From NCBI GenBank assembly GCA_947626565.1, contig CANQSQ010000002.1, positions 1 through 64,000 of the forward strand: a DNA stretch of 64,000 nucleotides, written 5' to 3'. The DNA comes from an uncultured Bacilli bacterium (GTDB taxonomy: Bacteria > Bacillota_I > Bacilli_A > RF39 > UBA660). The notes under the pieces were generated by a model. That model had not been told where the DNA came from. It searched no databases and saw only the letters and a program-made list of their open reading frames with translations. The position numbers were made by a program, and so were the translations under genes. Shown in pieces: positions 53,399 to 62,002 of the stretch. Within the stretch, counting starts at the first letter, position 1, and each line of letters starts with the position of its first letter.

Positions 53399-56300
53399 AT
53401 GAAAAAATTTGCTAATCTTTCTAAGAGAGTAAAAAAAAGAATAATTATTATTTCTACCTTTGTATGTATAATGATGTTATTAATTATTATACCTTTTTCG
53501 TTTGCACAATTAGAACCAATAAAAAAAGTAACTATTTATGGTAAAAATGCTAACTATGAAGAGGGTGTTCCAGGAACTTGGAAGATTGAAAAGTCGGGAA
53601 AATGGACTTCTAAATCTCAAGCTGAAATTACATTTGAGATTGATACAGAAAGAAAAGTTGATTCTACGGCTACAGATGTAATAATAGCTATAGATACGTC
53701 TGGTTCTATGGAAGGTTCACGTTTAATGCGAATGCAAGAGGATTCTTTGGATTTAGTTAGTGCATTATTAAAGAGTAGTAGTAATAGGATAGGATTAATA
53801 GGCTTTTCAAATACGTCTAATATTTTAGTTGATTTAACTGATGATGAAGAGACGTTGAAAAATGCTATTACAAGTTTAAAAGCTGATGGAGAGACTAATT
53901 ATTATGGTGCTTTTATAGATGTAGATAACATGTTAAGTAATTATGAAAAGGAGAAAAATAGGGATGTAATTGTTTTGTTTTTAACGGATGGTTTACCTAG
54001 TGTTAATACGGCAAACGAGATTGTTTATGCCAGATTATTGAAAGAAAAATATCCTTGGTTAGTCATAAACGGGGTTCAATATGAAATGGGTCCAGACGTA
54101 TTACCTCAAATTGAAAATATAACAGATGGTCAATTTGTAGCTGATATAGATACTTTAAATAATGTATTATTAGATGCTAGTGTACCAAGATTAAGTTATG
54201 AAGAATTTGTAATTGAAGATTATATTAATACGGATTATTTTACTGTTACAGATGAGTCACAAATTTCTGTTACGCAGGGTAGTGTTAAGTTTGATAAAGA
54301 AGAACAAAAAGTAACTTGGAATTTAGCAGGATTAAAATCGGGTCTTAAGTCTAGTAGTGAATATATGGATATAAAGATGGTAATAAAAGCTAAACTTAAG
54401 GATGATTTGGCGGATATGGATGGAATTTATCCTACTAATAAAAAAGAACATATAAAATCAGTTATTGATGGTTATACAGAAGACTTGGATAGTGATTTAA
54501 CACCAATTCTTGCTAGTAAATATCAGGTTAATTATCTTCCTAATGCCCCTGAAGGTTGTGAAGTTACAGGAATGCCGGAGAATGAAACACAATTGGTTTT
54601 TGATACGGTAGCTTTTAGTGAAAAAGTTCCTAAATGTGAAGGATATATTTTTAAAGGCTTTAGTATGACTAATCAAGATGTAACCATATTAAATAAAGAT
54701 TATTTTATTATGCCAGAAGAAAATGTACAATTAGTTGCTACTTGGAGTAAAATCGGAGTAAAAAAATCGATGGATGGTAAAGTTTATAAGACCCAATTGT
54801 TATATGAAATGATGCGTGATAGTAGTATTTCTTCTGATGAAGGTTTAAATTCTTCTTCTAAATATCAAAATGGTATTTATCAACGTTATACAACGGCAGA
54901 TGATAAGTATCCAGTTTATTATTATCATGGTAAAGTTAATAATAATGTAGCGTTTGCGAATTTTTGTTGGAAGATTGTGAGAACGACAGAATTAGGTGGT
55001 ACAAAATTAATTTATAATGGTCCTTTAGCAGAAGATGGTACTTGTAATAATACGGGAGATAGTACTATTATAAAAAATGATAGATTTTATAGTAATGATA
55101 ATTCTCCAGCATATGTAGGTTATATGTTTGGTAATACAGATTCACGACGAACACAAACGATTGTAACAGAGTGGTATAGTTTAGTTGGTAAGACAGTTAT
55201 TAGTGATGAACAAGTAGGAAGTTATTATTATAGTGATAGTGTTCAGTGGGATGCTGATAGTGGATATACATTGGTAAGTCCACAAAATAAATTATGGAAT
55301 GATAATTTTAAAACATTACAGGGTTATTATACGTGTGCTGTAGAGGCAGATGGAGCATGTAGTAAAATTAGATATGTGATTAAAGATGATAGTAAAAATA
55401 CGCAATCTAGCACAGTAATGAAATATGTTGAACTAGAAAATGGAGAAACTTACGAAAGCTTGTATGCGGAGGCTGAGAAGCAGTATATAGTTTTTGGAAA
55501 TGATGTTAAGTGGGATAGTGAAACTAGTAGTTATACTTTAGAAGATCCATTACGAATTAAGAATGTTGAATTTTTAAATCAAAGTTTAGGAAAACATCAT
55601 TATACTTTTTATAGTGATGCTGAAAGTGGAACGGGTGTATACTATGTTTATTATCTTAGTGATAGTAGTACATATAGCCTTTATTTGACGGGTGGAGAGA
55701 ATATAACTGATTTATTGGATAGAGTAGTTGTTAATGCTACTAATAAGACGAACTCTTACCCTAAAAAAGATATTGATGATTGGTATGCTAGTAATTTGGA
55801 TGGTACTGATGATTCATATTTGTTAGAGGATGCTATTTTCTGTAATGATAGAAGTATTTATAATTATGGAAGTTTTGATAAGGACAGTACTACTTTTAAT
55901 GGAAGATTGTATTTTTCAGGTTATTATAGAAATATACAAACCGCTGAAGTAACATGTAAAAATAAAAATGATGCCTTTACAATGAATAATGTTACGGGTA
56001 ACGGTGCTTTAAAATATCCAGTGGGAATGTTAACAGCTGATGAAGTTTTATTGGCTGGAACGGGTTCAAATAGTTATTTATATAATGGTGTAGATGGTTG
56101 GACAATGACCCCATACCAGTTAGGTAATGGTTCGGCTTACAGTTATTTTATTAGTTCAAGTGGTTCATTATCAAGTAATTATAGTGTTTGGTTTGCTCAC
56201 AATGTACGTCCTGTTATTTCACTAGTTCATGATTTGGTTATTGAAAGTGGAGATGGAACAACTAATTCGCCTTATCATTTGACTGATGTTCGTAGAAAGT

Positions 56301-56803
56301 ATAAAGTAACATTGACGGCTAGTGAAGAGGTTAGTGTTGATACCGAAGAAGCCTTTGGTGGTCGAGTAGTTAAGTTAAGTGTAGATAATCCTTATAGAGA
56401 AATAATCTCATTTAAAGTTAATGGTGAAGTACATACGGGGGATAGCTTTATAATGCCGTTTGAAGATGTTGAGATTACTGATGTAGTAGTAGATTATGTA
56501 AAAGTTGTAGAAACGCAACATTATCCTTATTTAGCTAGACAATATGATGTACTTTATTACGAAAATACATTTGAAGGAGTTAAGTCTATAACGGTAGATT
56601 TAGATTATGAAACGTATAATGGTTTTGCCGATTATGTTTCAATAATAGGTAATAATTTTTCAGAAAGATATGGTGGTAAACCAAGAACGCAAACTACTTT
56701 AGAAATTGAAGGTAATTATTTAAAAATATACTTTAATTCACAACCACAATCTCCTAATCCAAATTATTATGGTTTTAAAGCAGTAATAACATTACATTAT
56801 TAA
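53399..56803 (+). CDS. Large surface protein with von Willebrand factor A domain
   Basis: 1134 aa. A signal or anchor helix (about 13-34) is followed by a vWA domain (about 92-265) with a complete MIDAS: D-T-S-G-S (about 99-103), the Thr in E-T-N-Y and the Asp in L-T-D-G. A InlB-type beta repeat (about 375-455) leads to a large domain that starts F-C-W-K-I-V-R-T and ends N-V-R-P-V-I-S-L...G-D-G-T-T-N-S-P-Y (about 960), related to those in proteins at 26560 and 50031. A final beta domain of about 170 aa follows. There is no LPXTG. Metal-dependent adhesion is the likely role. Confidence 0.75.
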   Translation: MKKFANLSKRVKKRIIIISTFVCIMMLLIIIPFSFAQLEPIKKVTIYGKNANYEEGVPGTWKIEKSGKWTSKSQAEITFEIDTERKVDSTATDVIIAIDTSGSMEGSRLMRMQEDSLDLVSALLKSSSNRIGLIGFSNTSNILVDLTDDEETLKNAITSLKADGETNYYGAFIDVDNMLSNYEKEKNRDVIVLFLTDGLPSVNTANEIVYARLLKEKYPWLVINGVQYEMGPDVLPQIENITDGQFVADIDTLNNVLLDASVPRLSYEEFVIEDYINTDYFTVTDESQISVTQGSVKFDKEEQKVTWNLAGLKSGLKSSSEYMDIKMVIKAKLKDDLADMDGIYPTNKKEHIKSVIDGYTEDLDSDLTPILASKYQVNYLPNAPEGCEVTGMPENETQLVFDTVAFSEKVPKCEGYIFKGFSMTNQDVTILNKDYFIMPEENVQLVATWSKIGVKKSMDGKVYKTQLLYEMMRDSSISSDEGLNSSSKYQNGIYQRYTTADDKYPVYYYHGKVNNNVAFANFCWKIVRTTELGGTKLIYNGPLAEDGTCNNTGDSTIIKNDRFYSNDNSPAYVGYMFGNTDSRRTQTIVTEWYSLVGKTVISDEQVGSYYYSDSVQWDADSGYTLVSPQNKLWNDNFKTLQGYYTCAVEADGACSKIRYVIKDDSKNTQSSTVMKYVELENGETYESLYAEAEKQYIVFGNDVKWDSETSSYTLEDPLRIKNVEFLNQSLGKHHYTFYSDAESGTGVYYVYYLSDSSTYSLYLTGGENITDLLDRVVVNATNKTNSYPKKDIDDWYASNLDGTDDSYLLEDAIFCNDRSIYNYGSFDKDSTTFNGRLYFSGYYRNIQTAEVTCKNKNDAFTMNNVTGNGALKYPVGMLTADEVLLAGTGSNSYLYNGVDGWTMTPYQLGNGSAYSYFISSSGSLSSNYSVWFAHNVRPVISLVHDLVIESGDGTTNSPYHLTDVRRKYKVTLTASEEVSVDTEEAFGGRVVKLSVDNPYREIISFKVNGEVHTGDSFIMPFEDVEITDVVVDYVKVVETQHYPYLARQYDVLYYENTFEGVKSITVDLDYETYNGFADYVSIIGNNFSERYGGKPRTQTTLEIEGNYLKIYFNSQPQSPNPNYYGFKAVITLHY

Positions 56804-56813
56804 TTAGTAAAAA

Positions 56814-56850
56814 GAAAAGAATAATTATGAGTAAAGTAATTATTCTTTTC
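56814..56850 (+). other. Perfect 14-bp hairpin overlapping a start codon
   Basis: GAAAAGAATAATTA (56814-56827) is the exact complement of 56837-56850, with a 9-nt loop. It lies 11 nt after the stop of the vWA gene. There is no T run after the stem. The ATG at 56827-56829 spans the stem/loop junction. It may be a terminator, an mRNA end stabiliser or a translational control element. Confidence 0.7.
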
Positions 56851-57066
56851 ATATTATGTAGTATGTTAATACGATTTATAATAATGTTTATAGCGTTTAT
56901 AATGATGGTTTTTGGTTTATCTTATATATTAATATACATAAATCTTTTTTCTTTTGGATATAATATAAAAGAGTATATCCAATTTCTCTTACAGAGATAT
57001 GAATGTTATTTATTAATGGGAGGATTAGTAGTAGAATTAATATTTTTAGTAAGAAAGGATAAATAA
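56827..57066 (+). CDS. Small hydrophobic membrane protein (79 aa), start uncertain
   Basis: Three hydrophobic segments are visible (about 5-20, 22-42 and 60-75), with a basic end (V-R-K-D-K). The ATG at 56827 falls in a strong hairpin and has a weak ribosome site, so either translation is controlled or the true start is further in, for example ATG 56863. The next gene starts 1 nt after its stop, which supports it being translated. No family recognised. Confidence 0.5.
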   Translation: MSKVIILFILCSMLIRFIIMFIAFIMMVFGLSYILIYINLFSFGYNIKEYIQFLLQRYECYLLMGGLVVELIFLVRKDK

Positions 57067-57067
57067 G

Positions 57068-57712
57068 ATGACTTGTGTATATGATGTATTACTAAATTTT
57101 ACGAATGATTTAGAGTTAATTGATTTTTTTGAGTGGCAAGAAAAAGATATTGTAGAGCATATAAAAAAAATTTATTTAGTAAGAATTAGTTCACAAATGA
57201 TGGATGATATTTTAAAGTATCGTATTAAAGTAAGTAAAGAATTTTTAGAAGAGATTAATAATAAGACAATATTATATAAAAATAAACGTATAATTAAATA
57301 TGCAGCTCTTTTTACTGATTTTAATAAAGTAGTTGCTTTAGAATTTGATAATAATGGAGTGGTAATAGCGAGAAGTTCCTTGCTTTTAGATGAAGAAGAA
57401 GATATTATTGAAGAATGCAGTAATATAGAAAAAATTTCGGTAAAATATGAGAAAATAGGTAAATATCAAAATAAATTATTTTTAACAAGAGAAGAAAGAT
57501 TACGAAGAAATTACTTAATAAAAGAAATAAAATTGACCTATGAAAATAAGTGGTATGATAAGTTAGAATATCTTTATCAAGAAATTTATGAAAGTGATGA
57601 TAAAGATATAGCCCTTAAATATAGGGTACTGATGAATGATTTAATTAATAATTATAGTAATCAACATAATAAGTTATATGAAATTGTGCGATTAACTTAT
57701 ACAAAAAAATAG
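57068..57712 (+). CDS. Hypothetical protein (214 aa)
   Basis: I do not recognise this family. The product is charged, probably cytosolic, and has an N-terminal M-T-C-V-Y-D-V-L-L-N-F start, a beta-alpha pattern to about residue 120, then a helical C-terminal region (about 135-214) of basic and acidic repeats. Its ATG is next to the stop of the membrane protein before it (AAAGGA is 9 nt upstream). The two probably form an operon ended by the bidirectional terminator. Confidence 0.65.
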   Translation: MTCVYDVLLNFTNDLELIDFFEWQEKDIVEHIKKIYLVRISSQMMDDILKYRIKVSKEFLEEINNKTILYKNKRIIKYAALFTDFNKVVALEFDNNGVVIARSSLLLDEEEDIIEECSNIEKISVKYEKIGKYQNKLFLTREERLRRNYLIKEIKLTYENKWYDKLEYLYQEIYESDDKDIALKYRVLMNDLINNYSNQHNKLYEIVRLTYTKK

Positions 57713-57730
57713 ACTTTAATAGTCTATTTT
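57706..57730. terminator. Bidirectional terminator between convergent genes
   Basis: AAAATAGACT (57706-57715) pairs with AGTCTATTTT (57721-57730). The + strand stop (57710-57712) is inside one arm and the trpS stop (57716-57718) is in the loop. T runs exist on both strands. Confidence 0.85.
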
Positions 57731-58717
57731 CATGGCTTTTTTTATTTTGGACATTTGCTCTTGAGCTTTTTGTAGAGCTTGAGAAGTTCCTTCTTTGAGA
57801 ATTTGATCAACAACTTCAGGATGTTCATCGTAATATTTTCTTTGTTCTTGAATAGGTTTTAAAAAATTATTCATGGCTTCAATAAGTTCTTTTTTACATT
57901 GAACACAACCACGAGTTCCTTTTTGACATTCAGAACAAACTTTAGTAGTATTTGCTTCTTTATTTACTAGTTTGTGGTAGTAATAAACCATACAGACATC
58001 GGGGTTAGCTGGATCATCTTTTTTTATTTTATTAGTATCAGTTAAAGCACCCATTATTTTTTTTCTGATTGTTTCTTCATCATCAACTAAGTAAATAGCA
58101 TTGCCTAGACTTTTACCCATTTTATCATTACCATCTAATCCTTTAACACGAGTAGTGGTACTTAAAACTTGGGTAGGTTCTTTAAGGGTTTCTCCATAAA
58201 TAGAATTGAATTTACGGACAATTTCTCGACATTGTTCTAAAAGAGGTAATTGATCATCACCAACAGGAACTAATTCTCCATCAAAGGTAGTAATATCAGC
58301 AGCTTGACTGACAGGGTAACCTAAAAAACCATAGGTAATGCTTTCACCATTGTTACCAAAAAGTTCTTTTTTTTGCGCAATTTCAGTTTTTACGGTAGGA
58401 TTTCTTTGGAGACGAGAAACAGTAACAAGATTAGAGTAAAAAACAGTAAGTTCAGCTATTTGCGGTATTTTAGATTGAATAAAAATATGAACTTTATGAG
58501 GATCGAGACCGATAGCTAGAAGATCTTTGGTAATTTCATAAACATTTTTACGAACTTTATCAGGATTATCAAAATTATCAGTTAAAGCTTGGACATCAGC
58601 TATTTCTAGATAAAAATCATAATCATCTTGCATTTTTAAATAATTTTTACCAGCACCAAAGTAATGTCCTAAATGTAAGTTACCTGTTGGACGTAATCCA
58701 GTAAGAATTGTTTTCAT
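57716..58717 (-). CDS. trpS: Tryptophanyl-tRNA synthetase
   Basis: Charges tRNA-Trp. 333 aa, normal size. Class I signatures: H-L-G-H (residues 16-19, the HIGH motif) in G-N-L-H-L-G-H-Y-F-G, and K-M-G-K-S as the KMSKS loop (about 200). The tryptophan pocket region Q-A-A-D-I is present. A C-S-E-C...C-V-Q-C cysteine set (about 262-275) lies between the catalytic and C-terminal parts. It is the only clear minus-strand gene here. No T-box is seen in the short 5' region (58718-58840), only a TATAAT-like box. Confidence 0.95.
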   Translation of the reverse strand: MKTILTGLRPTGNLHLGHYFGAGKNYLKMQDDYDFYLEIADVQALTDNFDNPDKVRKNVYEITKDLLAIGLDPHKVHIFIQSKIPQIAELTVFYSNLVTVSRLQRNPTVKTEIAQKKELFGNNGESITYGFLGYPVSQAADITTFDGELVPVGDDQLPLLEQCREIVRKFNSIYGETLKEPTQVLSTTTRVKGLDGNDKMGKSLGNAIYLVDDEETIRKKIMGALTDTNKIKKDDPANPDVCMVYYYHKLVNKEANTTKVCSECQKGTRGCVQCKKELIEAMNNFLKPIQEQRKYYDEHPEVVDQILKEGTSQALQKAQEQMSKIKKAMKIDY

Positions 58718-58915
58718 AAATTTATACCTATAATCTAATTATTTATAACTTATTAGATTCCTTTCACTTATATTTTTATAGTTAAATTATACTTTTGAAA
58801 GAAACAACATTTTAAAATTAGAGTGATTTAAAATAATATTGTGCTTTCTTTTTATATTTTATCATGTATAATAGTTATTAGTAAATTAAAAGTTAAAGGA
58901 AAGATGGGGATTAGT

Positions 58916-59503
58916 ATGGGTAAAATAGTTTTATTGATAGGACCTTCGGCTTCGGGAAAGGATACTTTACTTAGAGAAGTTAAAAATTTAGATGGAATGG
59001 AGTTTAAGGATATTATTTTACATACAACTAGACCAATGCGAGTAAATGAGGAGAATGGCCGAGAGTATTATTTTTGTAGTGAAGAGGAAATGCAAAAATT
59101 AGAAGAAGAGGGAAAAATAATTGAAAGAAGAACTTATAATACAATTTATGGTCCCTGGCATTATTTTACAGTAAGTAGTGAATTTAATTTGAAGGAGAAA
59201 AATTATATTGGACTAAATACTTTGGAGGGGCTAGATCAATATTTAAAGTTTTATAATAAGGAAGATATTATTTCTTTTTATATTCATGTTGATGAAGAAG
59301 TTAGATTAGAAAGAGCTTTGGAAAGAGAAAAAAGGGAAGAAAAGCCTAAATATAAGGAATTATGTAGACGGTTTTTAGCTGATTGTGAAGATTTTTCCCA
59401 AGAAAATATTAGGAAAAGACCAATTACAGCTTGTATTGATAATAGTGGGGAAATTAATGATTCAGTTAAACAAATAGAAAAAGTTTTACGTAAAAGTTTG
59501 TAA
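58916..59503 (+). CDS. gmk: Guanylate kinase
   Basis: Phosphorylates GMP to GDP with ATP. 195 aa from ATG 58916, which gives the family N-terminus M-G-K-I-V-L-L-I-G-P-S-A-S-G-K (P-loop residues about 9-16) and has GGGGA 5 nt before it; longer ORFs to 58841 lack support. The GMP-binding T-T-R-P-M-R (about 40) and G-R-E-Y-Y-F (about 51) are intact. The linear lid and L-E-G-L region diverge a little from Bacillus Gmk. Confidence 0.82.
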   Translation: MGKIVLLIGPSASGKDTLLREVKNLDGMEFKDIILHTTRPMRVNEENGREYYFCSEEEMQKLEEEGKIIERRTYNTIYGPWHYFTVSSEFNLKEKNYIGLNTLEGLDQYLKFYNKEDIISFYIHVDEEVRLERALEREKREEKPKYKELCRRFLADCEDFSQENIRKRPITACIDNSGEINDSVKQIEKVLRKSL

Positions 59504-59526
59504 TTATAACCTTTTAGTGGTATAAT
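59498..59526 (+). promoter_or_regulatory. Promoter of the 124-aa gene
   Basis: TTGTAA at 59498-59503, exactly 17 bp, TATAAT at 59521-59526 with TG one base before. The -35 overlaps the gmk stop. Confidence 0.65.
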
Positions 59527-59554
59527 ATGCCTAATTTTGAGGGGGAAAAAGAAT

Positions 59555-59929
59555 ATGAATACGCTTAATTTTTTAGATAAATTAAGACTTGATGAATTAG
59601 TTGAGTTACAAAATTATGTGCAGAATAATACACGAAAAGATTTGAAAAAAGAAATAAAAAGGTTAATAAAAGAAAAAGATGAACAGAGAAAGAGAAGTTT
59701 AAACTATCGTGTAAAATTAGAAGATATAAGTACTTTTACTTTGGAAGATAGATTAGTTTTGAAAAGAAATAATATAAATAATATGCAAGACTTAGTAGAA
59801 GCTAAGATAGAAAAGTTAAAGGGAATAGATTTAATAACAAAAGAGTCTTTGGAATGGGCTCAGAGTTTTTATGATTTTAGTGGTTTAGAGGAACATAATG
59901 ATAGTAATAAGCATAATATAGTAAAGTAG
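59555..59929 (+). CDS. Hypothetical helical protein with helix-hairpin-helix-like C-terminus
   Basis: 124 aa from ATG 59555 (GAGGGGGAAAAA upstream); an in-frame TTG at 59537 is less likely. The N-terminal half is a highly charged coiled coil (D-L-K-K-E-I-K-R-L-I-K-E-K). The C-terminal half (L-V-L-K-R-N-N-I-N-N-M-Q-D-L-V-E...L-K-G-I-D-L) has the pattern of RNA polymerase alpha-CTD or HhH folds (L-x-R-x-x-I-x-T-x-x-D-L and L-x-x-I-x-x-I), so nucleic-acid binding is possible. This is a pattern-based guess. Confidence 0.6.
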   Translation: MNTLNFLDKLRLDELVELQNYVQNNTRKDLKKEIKRLIKEKDEQRKRSLNYRVKLEDISTFTLEDRLVLKRNNINNMQDLVEAKIEKLKGIDLITKESLEWAQSFYDFSGLEEHNDSNKHNIVK

Positions 59930-59936
59930 TAATAAT

Positions 59937-59965
59937 TTGACAAAGTAAAAAAATTGTAGTAAGCT
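59937..59965 (+). promoter_or_regulatory. Promoter of the T-box/gatCAB-aspS operon
   Basis: TTGACA at 59937-59942, 17 bp, then a weak -10 (TAAGCT, 59960-59965). It overlaps the base of T-box stem I, so the exact transcription start is uncertain. Confidence 0.45.
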
Positions 59966-60225
59966 TATAGAGAAATCAATGAAGAAGACGAGTAAAAGTT
60001 AAGCAACTTTTATAGAGAGTTAGGGTGTGGTGGAACCTAATAAAGACTTACTTTGAAAAACACTTCTGAGTACTTAAAGAAATTTTAGTAGACTAAGTCG
60101 GTAGCACACCGTTAAAAGTGCTAAGGTTTGTTGGAACCGAAGGTGATTACAGAAATGTAATAATTAGGGTGGTACCGCGGAACACTAGTTTTCGTCCCTT
60201 AGGGATGAGACTAGTGTTTTTGTTT
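59958..60225 (+). promoter_or_regulatory. T-box riboswitch, probable Asp (GAC) specifier
   Basis: The leader carries stem I (AGTAAG at 59958-59963 pairing with CTTACT at 60047-60052), the specifier region near GAC (60045-60047), the conserved T-box AGGGTGGTACCGCGG at 60166-60180 that binds the uncharged tRNA end, and a terminator (ACACTAGT 60182-60189 with ACTAGTGT 60210-60217, then TTTTT). Uncharged tRNA would favour the antiterminator and switch on gatCAB and aspS. GAC for Asp fits the downstream genes; AAT (Asn) nearby is the alternative. Confidence 0.9.
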
Positions 60226-60240
60226 TGAAGGAGGATTAAG

Positions 60241-60540
60241 ATGATAGAAAAAGAAAAATTACAAGATTATGCTCATAAATTAATGTTTGATATGAAAGAT
60301 GAAGAATATAAAACATTACAAGAAGAGTTTGCTGTTATATTAAAACAAATGGATTTAATTGGAAAAATACCTAATATAAAAGAAGTAGAACCAATGACAT
60401 TTCCCTTTAAAAATACAGATGCAGTATTAAGAGAAGATGAAGTAGGAGATTATTTAACAACAGGAGAAGTCTTAGAAAATGTTAAGCATCAAATAGATGA
60501 TCAAGTAAAAGTACCAAGGGTGGTGGATGAAGATGTATAG
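60241..60540 (+). CDS. gatC: Asp/Glu-tRNA amidotransferase subunit C
   Basis: 99 aa. The small stabilising subunit of GatCAB, which changes Asp-tRNA(Asn) or Glu-tRNA(Gln) to Asn- or Gln-tRNA. It has the family pattern: L-x-x-Y-A-x-K-L-M-F, the P-M-T-F-P-F/P segment and L-R-E-D-E-V near residues 60-70. GAAGGAGGATTAAG precedes ATG 60241. It overlaps the gatA start region. Confidence 0.92.
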   Translation: MIEKEKLQDYAHKLMFDMKDEEYKTLQEEFAVILKQMDLIGKIPNIKEVEPMTFPFKNTDAVLREDEVGDYLTTGEVLENVKHQIDDQVKVPRVVDEDV

Positions 60541-62002
60541 AGGAAAGAGTATTGTAGAATTAAGAGATTTAATTGATAAAGGGGATTTAGGTAAAGAAGA
60601 GGTCTTTGAAAAGGCGAATTATTTAGCTCATTTTTTTCAGGATGATTATAATTCTTTTGTAACAATACTTGATAAGTATAAGAGTAAGGATAGTGATAGT
60701 GATAGTTTACTTAATGGAATACCTTATTCTTTGAAGGATAATTTCTCAACAAGTGGTATTTTGACAACAGCTTCATCTAATATTTTAAGGGATTATGTAC
60801 CAGTTTATGATGCGACAGTTTATAAGAAGTTAAAAAAAGCGGGGGCTTCTTTAGTAGGAAAAACAGTTTTAGATGAGTTAGCAATGGGTGGAACAGGAAC
60901 AACTGGACATACAGGAGTGGTAAGAAATCCCTATGATAAAGAGCGTATGATTGGTGGTTCTTCAGCTGGAAGTGTAGCTTCTGTGGCGTTAGGAATAGTA
61001 CCTTTTTCCATTGGCTCTGATACAGGAGATTCAGTAAGAAAGCCGGCTAGTTATGGTGGAGTAGTAGGTTTTAAACCAACTTATGGTTTAATTTCAAGAT
61101 ATGGATTATTTGCTTTTGCCTCTAGTCTAGATCATGTAGCGATTGTTACTAGAAGTGTTGAAGATGGTGCTATAGTTGCGGATACTTTAAAAGGTTATGA
61201 TTCTTTAGATATGGTTACTTATAAAAGTAGTAAAGAGGAATTTAGAAAGAGTTTAGATAATGATATAAAAGGGAAAAAATTATTTTATATTAAAGAAGTA
61301 TGTGGAATGGATGCTTATAAAGATAGTGATGATAAAGAACTTAAAGAAGTATTAGAAAGCTTTCAAGAGGTGTTAGCTGAATGTCGTAAGAAAGGTTTTA
61401 TTATTGAAGAAGTATCAATTGATAAAAAAATACTTGAAGCATTGTATCCTGCTTATATGTGTATTAGTTGTGCTGAGGCAACGTCTAATAATGCTAACTT
61501 GACAGGAATTCAATTTGGACCTCGGGGTGAGGGAGAAACTATTGAAAGTATTATGTTTGATGCTAGAACAAAAGGATTCTCCGAATTAATTAAAAGACGT
61601 TTTGTATTAGGAAGTTATATTTTACAAAAAGAAAATCAAGAAAAGTTATTTTTAAATGCTTGTCGAGTAAGAAGAATGATTGTTGATAAGATAAATGAAT
61701 TATTCCAAGAATATGATGGAATGATTGCTCCTTGTAGTGGAGGAGTTGCGCCTACTTTTGATAGTAGTAGTGAAAAGTTATCAGATAGATATTTAATTTT
61801 AGAGAATCATTTAGTTATTGGTAATTTTGGAGGTTTTCCATCTATTACAATTCCTTATCATAAAATAAATGGTTTACCAGTAGGTTTAAATATAACAGGT
61901 AGAGTAAAAGAAGATGCGGTTGTTTTGAATATGGCTAAAAAAATAGAAGAGATAACAGGATTAAAAGGTATTTATGCGGAAGTAGGTGATGGTGATGTAT
62001 AA
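60533..62002 (+). CDS. gatA: Asp/Glu-tRNA amidotransferase subunit A (amidase)
   Basis: 489 aa. The amidase subunit frees ammonia from Gln. The Ser-cisSer-Lys set is visible: Lys in S-L-K-D-N (about 66), cis-Ser in G-G-S-S-A-G-S (about 143) and the nucleophile Ser in T-G-D-S-V-R-K-P-A. The G of the usual T-G-G-S is Asp here, a variant I associate with Mollicutes/Erysipelotrichia-type sequences. ATG 60533 is chosen over ATG 60527 because GGTGG lies 6-7 nt upstream. Confidence 0.93.
   Translation: MYRGKSIVELRDLIDKGDLGKEEVFEKANYLAHFFQDDYNSFVTILDKYKSKDSDSDSLLNGIPYSLKDNFSTSGILTTASSNILRDYVPVYDATVYKKLKKAGASLVGKTVLDELAMGGTGTTGHTGVVRNPYDKERMIGGSSAGSVASVALGIVPFSIGSDTGDSVRKPASYGGVVGFKPTYGLISRYGLFAFASSLDHVAIVTRSVEDGAIVADTLKGYDSLDMVTYKSSKEEFRKSLDNDIKGKKLFYIKEVCGMDAYKDSDDKELKEVLESFQEVLAECRKKGFIIEEVSIDKKILEALYPAYMCISCAEATSNNANLTGIQFGPRGEGETIESIMFDARTKGFSELIKRRFVLGSYILQKENQEKLFLNACRVRRMIVDKINELFQEYDGMIAPCSGGVAPTFDSSSEKLSDRYLILENHLVIGNFGGFPSITIPYHKINGLPVGLNITGRVKEDAVVLNMAKKIEEITGLKGIYAEVGDGDV

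Noticed and set aside
58841-58915. Longer N-terminus for guanylate kinase
   Set aside because: The extra residues are hydrophobic and unlike the family, and ATG 58916 has the correct protein start and a ribosome site.
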